Shown piece after piece: positions 61,890 to 64,000 of a stretch of DNA of 64,000 nt. Position numbers and translations under genes: made by a program. Position 1 is the first letter of the stretch. Every line of letters begins with the position of its first letter. This DNA is from Brevibacterium sp. S111 (GTDB lineage Bacteria > Actinomycetota > Actinomycetes > Actinomycetales > Brevibacteriaceae), in the NCBI RefSeq assembly GCF_004745075.1, contig NZ_RHFH01000005.1, forward strand, positions 62,001 through 126,000, written 5' to 3'. The notes under the pieces were generated by a model. It saw nothing but the letters and a program-made list of their open reading frames with translations, searched no databases and was not told the DNA's origin.

Positions 61890-61939
61890 GGGGAGACCTC
61901 CCGCTGAGAGTTAGCTGTGTGCAGTCTCAGCATACAATC

Positions 61940-61972
61940 AGGGCGCTGTCCCACGGAACGGAACAGCGCCCT
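61940..61972. terminator. Hairpin between aldehyde dehydrogenase and atoE-like gene
   Basis: AGGGCGCTGT (61940-61949) pairs with ACAGCGCCCT (61963-61972). It lies 51 bp before the atoE-like start and after the dehydrogenase stop at 62098. Could terminate or attenuate. Confidence 0.55.
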
Positions 61973-62007
61973 GACGGAAATCAGCACTCAATCGTGACCG
62001 GATTCGT

Positions 62008-62041
62008 CGGTCACCGACGACTGTCTCTCCGTCGGTGACCG
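62008..62041. terminator. Hairpin downstream of the aldehyde dehydrogenase gene
   Basis: CGGTCACCGACG (62008-62019) pairs perfectly with CGTCGGTGACCG (62030-62041) with a 10-base loop. Likely terminator of the 62098-63480 gene. Confidence 0.65.
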
Positions 62042-62097
62042 GCTCCTGGCCAGTGGCTGTCAGCCAGCCAATGACCCTCGGCGGCCCGAGACAGCGA

Positions 62098-63480
62098 TCA
62101 GTGCTGCTTGTACACGAGCTGCTTGTTGACGAACTCGTCCATGGCCAGCGGCCCCAGCTCACGGCCGACACCGGAGCGCTTCACGCCGCCGAAGGGCAGG
62201 AATTCGCGTGAGCCTTCGGGGGCATTGAGGAAGACCATGCCCGAATCGATCTGAGCGCCGACGCGCTCGGCCCGCTCCACATCGCCGGAGAACACCGCAG
62301 CACCGAGGCCGAACGGGGTGTCGTTGGCCAGTTCCACAGCCTCTTCCTCACTGCCGACCCGGTAGACGATGACGGCGGGACCGAAGAGCTCCTCGTAGTA
62401 CCCGCGCATCCCCTTCTTCACATCGGTGAGGACGACGGGTTCGACGTAGGCTCCGCCGCCGTCGTAGCGCTTGCCGCCGGCAAGAAGGGTCGCACCCTGG
62501 CTGACGGTGTCCTGAACCTGCTCCACGAAACGGTCGGCCGCGGCCACCGAGGACAGCGGGGACAGGCGGGAGCCCTCCTCACCGGGGGTGGCGGGGGTGG
62601 ACTTCTTGGCCTCCTCGGTGATGGAGGCGACGAAGTCGTCGTAGAGGTCGTCCATGACGATCATCCGCTTCGGCGAGTTGCAGGCCTGCCCGGTGTTGCC
62701 CATGCGGGTGCGGAAGAAGGTCTTCGCCGACGCCTGGACGTCGGCGGAGTCGAGGAGGATGTAGGGATCGGACCCACCGAGTTCGAGGACGACCTTCTTG
62801 AGGTTCTTGCCCGCCTCGGCGGCGACGGCGGCACCGGCGCGTTCGGACCCGGTCAAGGACACGCCGTGGTTGCGCGGATCAGGCAGGATGATCTCGGCGA
62901 CCTGCTCGTTGCTCGCATAGATGTTGATGTAAGCACCTTCGGGCAGACCCGCCTCGATGAAGATCTCCTCCATGATCTGAGCCGAACGCGGGCACTGCGG
63001 AGCGTGCTTGAGCAGGATCGTGTTACCCAGAGCCAGGTTGGGGGCGGCGAACCGGGCGACCTGGTAGTAGGGGAAGTTCCACGGCATGATGCCCAGCAGC
63101 GAGCCCACGGGCTTGCGGCGGATCATCGCGGTGGCGTTCTCGGGCCCACGCAGAGGCTCATCGGCCATGAACGCCTCGGCGTTGTCGGCGAAGTACTTGT
63201 AGATCATCGAGCTCAGCTGGACTTCGCCCTTGCCCTCGGGAAGGGCCTTGCCCATCTCGAGTCGGATGACCTCGGCGAGCTCCTCGGCGCGTTCGGCGTA
63301 GATCTCCGAGACCCTGGTGAGGATGGCCGCACGCTCGGAGACCGGGGTCCGCCCCCAGTCGGTGAAGGCCGTGGCCGAACGATCGAGTGCGGCGAGGATC
63401 TCGGAATCGGAGTTGGTGGCGAACTCTTCGGCGACTTCGCCGGTCGCCGGGTTGGTCACGCGGTACATGGTGCTGGTCAT
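62098..63480 (-). CDS. gabD: NAD(P)-dependent succinate-semialdehyde dehydrogenase
   Basis: A 460-residue aldehyde dehydrogenase. The catalytic Glu is in LELGGSDPYILLDSADVQAS and the nucleophile Cys in NTGQACNSPKRMIVMDD; LTGSERAGAAVAAEAG is the cofactor loop and PWNFPYYQVARF the N-terminal motif. This sequence type is annotated as GabD/GabD2 (succinate semialdehyde to succinate, GABA catabolism). Start ATG 63480 with GAGG upstream. The GABA aminotransferase gene is not in the window. Confidence 0.87.
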   Translation of the reverse strand: MTSTMYRVTNPATGEVAEEFATNSDSEILAALDRSATAFTDWGRTPVSERAAILTRVSEIYAERAEELAEVIRLEMGKALPEGKGEVQLSSMIYKYFADNAEAFMADEPLRGPENATAMIRRKPVGSLLGIMPWNFPYYQVARFAAPNLALGNTILLKHAPQCPRSAQIMEEIFIEAGLPEGAYINIYASNEQVAEIILPDPRNHGVSLTGSERAGAAVAAEAGKNLKKVVLELGGSDPYILLDSADVQASAKTFFRTRMGNTGQACNSPKRMIVMDDLYDDFVASITEEAKKSTPATPGEEGSRLSPLSSVAAADRFVEQVQDTVSQGATLLAGGKRYDGGGAYVEPVVLTDVKKGMRGYYEELFGPAVIVYRVGSEEEAVELANDTPFGLGAAVFSGDVERAERVGAQIDSGMVFLNAPEGSREFLPFGGVKRSGVGRELGPLAMDEFVNKQLVYKQH

Positions 63481-63686
63481 GACTGTCCTCGTTTCACTTC
63501 GATGTGGGGGTCTGTGTCACCTCCCACGCTATGGCCGAATGCCGGCGGCGGCAACGCAGATCTCACCTCCTGGGAGGATTCCCAGGCAAGTCTCCGCGGC
63601 CGCCGCCGGTCTCATCCTCAGTCCTGACCTCCGTGGGTCCGGTCTCCTCGGCTCGAAGTGACTCGGCGCGGGCCGACCCCGGCCGA

Positions 63687-63735
63687 GGGTGACTCAGCCC
63701 GAGGACGGCTCAGCCCGAGGTCGGACTCAGCCAGC
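63687..63735. repeat. Short imperfect tandem repeats at the end of the AztD-like gene
   Basis: Three consecutive 16-17-bp units share (G)ACTCAGCC(CGAGG) or GGCTCAGCCCGAGG. The third overlaps the stop codon of the AztD-like gene. No further function visible. Confidence 0.5.
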
Positions 63736-64000
63736 GACGCCGGTGAGTTCGTTCGTCGCATGGGGCAGCTTCTCGCTGGCCATCACCTCTCCGTCGTCGA
63801 GATCGACGATGTGGATCACCTGCTCGGCCGGATCGCTGACGTAGGCGACCTCGTCCTGGACGAAGAGAGTCGGGCGGGCCTTCTGCCATTCGACCGGTTC
63901 CTCCCATGCGTCGATGACCGGGTACTCCTCCGTCACCGAGGCGGTCGCCGGGTCGATGATCTTGAGCGTGCCGTCCGTGGTCAGAACGACACCCTCTCCC
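63727..64000 (-). CDS. AztD-like zinc metallochaperone, N-terminus outside window
   Basis: The open frame continues beyond the right edge, so only the C-terminal 90 residues are seen. TDGTLKIIDPATASVTEEYP, EEPVEWQKARPTLFVQDEVA, VSDPAEQVIHIVDLDDGEV and LPHATNELTGVAG match the beta-propeller of AztD, which delivers zinc to the AztC binding protein of an ABC importer. The importer genes would lie to the right, outside the window. Call rests on motif memory. Confidence 0.65.
   Translation of the reverse strand, partial: GEGVVLTTDGTLKIIDPATASVTEEYPVIDAWEEPVEWQKARPTLFVQDEVAYVSDPAEQVIHIVDLDDGEVMASEKLPHATNELTGVAG

Overview
The window is a high-GC (roughly 63-66 %) stretch of an actinobacterial chromosome. 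Codon use, Shine-Dalgarno-led GTG/ATG/TTG starts, the Pol-PE-Lig order of LigD, an actinobacterial M56/BlaI pair and the general flavour of the proteins point to Micrococcales, most likely Brevibacterium. That placement is from recollection of protein sequences, not from a search. No rRNA, tRNA, CRISPR array, insertion sequence or phage gene was recognised.

Layout. 1-2.4 kb: end of a RibD-type reductase, a flavin reductase, a ktrB/ktrA deletion scar, Ohr and a ChaB-like protein. 2.4-7.4 kb: the two NHEJ genes, ligD (frameshifted at a 7-nt homopolymer) and ku (nonsense codon plus apparent internal deletion), flank an MHS-type transporter. 7.4-11.3 kb: a cardiolipin-synthase-like PLD protein and a run of decayed genes (FUSC exporter, MFS transporter, Lrp regulator). 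11.3-18.2 kb: the most interesting block, a BlaI repressor, an M56 metalloprotease sensor and a CPVC membrane protein, divergent from two DsbA-like thioredoxins, a CcdA-like transporter and two paralogous beta-propeller lipoproteins. Three copies of one operator, TACTA-N7-TAGTA, sit at the two promoter regions. 18.2-21 kb: a scar joining an IclR remnant, an ATP-grasp remnant and an enoyl-CoA hydratase, then an MFS transporter. 21-25.1 kb: fdhD, mogA/moaB, a SEDS (FtsW/RodA) paralogue and two small membrane proteins. 25.5-28.5 kb: MarR, LLM flavin oxidoreductase, FMN reductase and DoxX. 28.5-36.3 kb: regulator/effector pairs (TetR with DUF1453-like, GntR-TetR hybrid with FAD monooxygenase, TetR with DHA2 exporter, TetR with FAD oxidoreductase), several with visible operators. 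36.4-44.5 kb: ChaA antiporter, thioesterase, orphan XRE regulator, acyl-CoA synthetase, secreted HNH nuclease, DUF5808, TauE/SafE and AraC. 44.5-48.7 kb: two MFS transporters, a GntR/FCD regulator, and a toxin remnant beside an intact antitoxin. 48.7-52.4 kb: WYL regulator, VOC protein, aldo/keto reductase, membrane protein and a repeat-rich non-coding island. 52.4-58.1 kb: DHA2 exporter, TetR, MFS, NUDIX, a TAG glycosylase lacking most of its zinc site, and an aspartate-dehydrogenase-like gene with an in-frame hexanucleotide microsatellite. 58.2-64 kb: BCCT transporter, AtoE-type transporter, aldehyde dehydrogenase and the end of an AztD-like zinc chaperone.

Two themes stand out. One is the envelope redox regulon at 11.3-18.2 kb, where sensor, repressor, operators and effectors are all visible. 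The other is gene decay by small deletions: at least eight loci in the first 19 kb, plus one toxin at 48.2 kb, look broken, and double-strand-break end joining is apparently lost.
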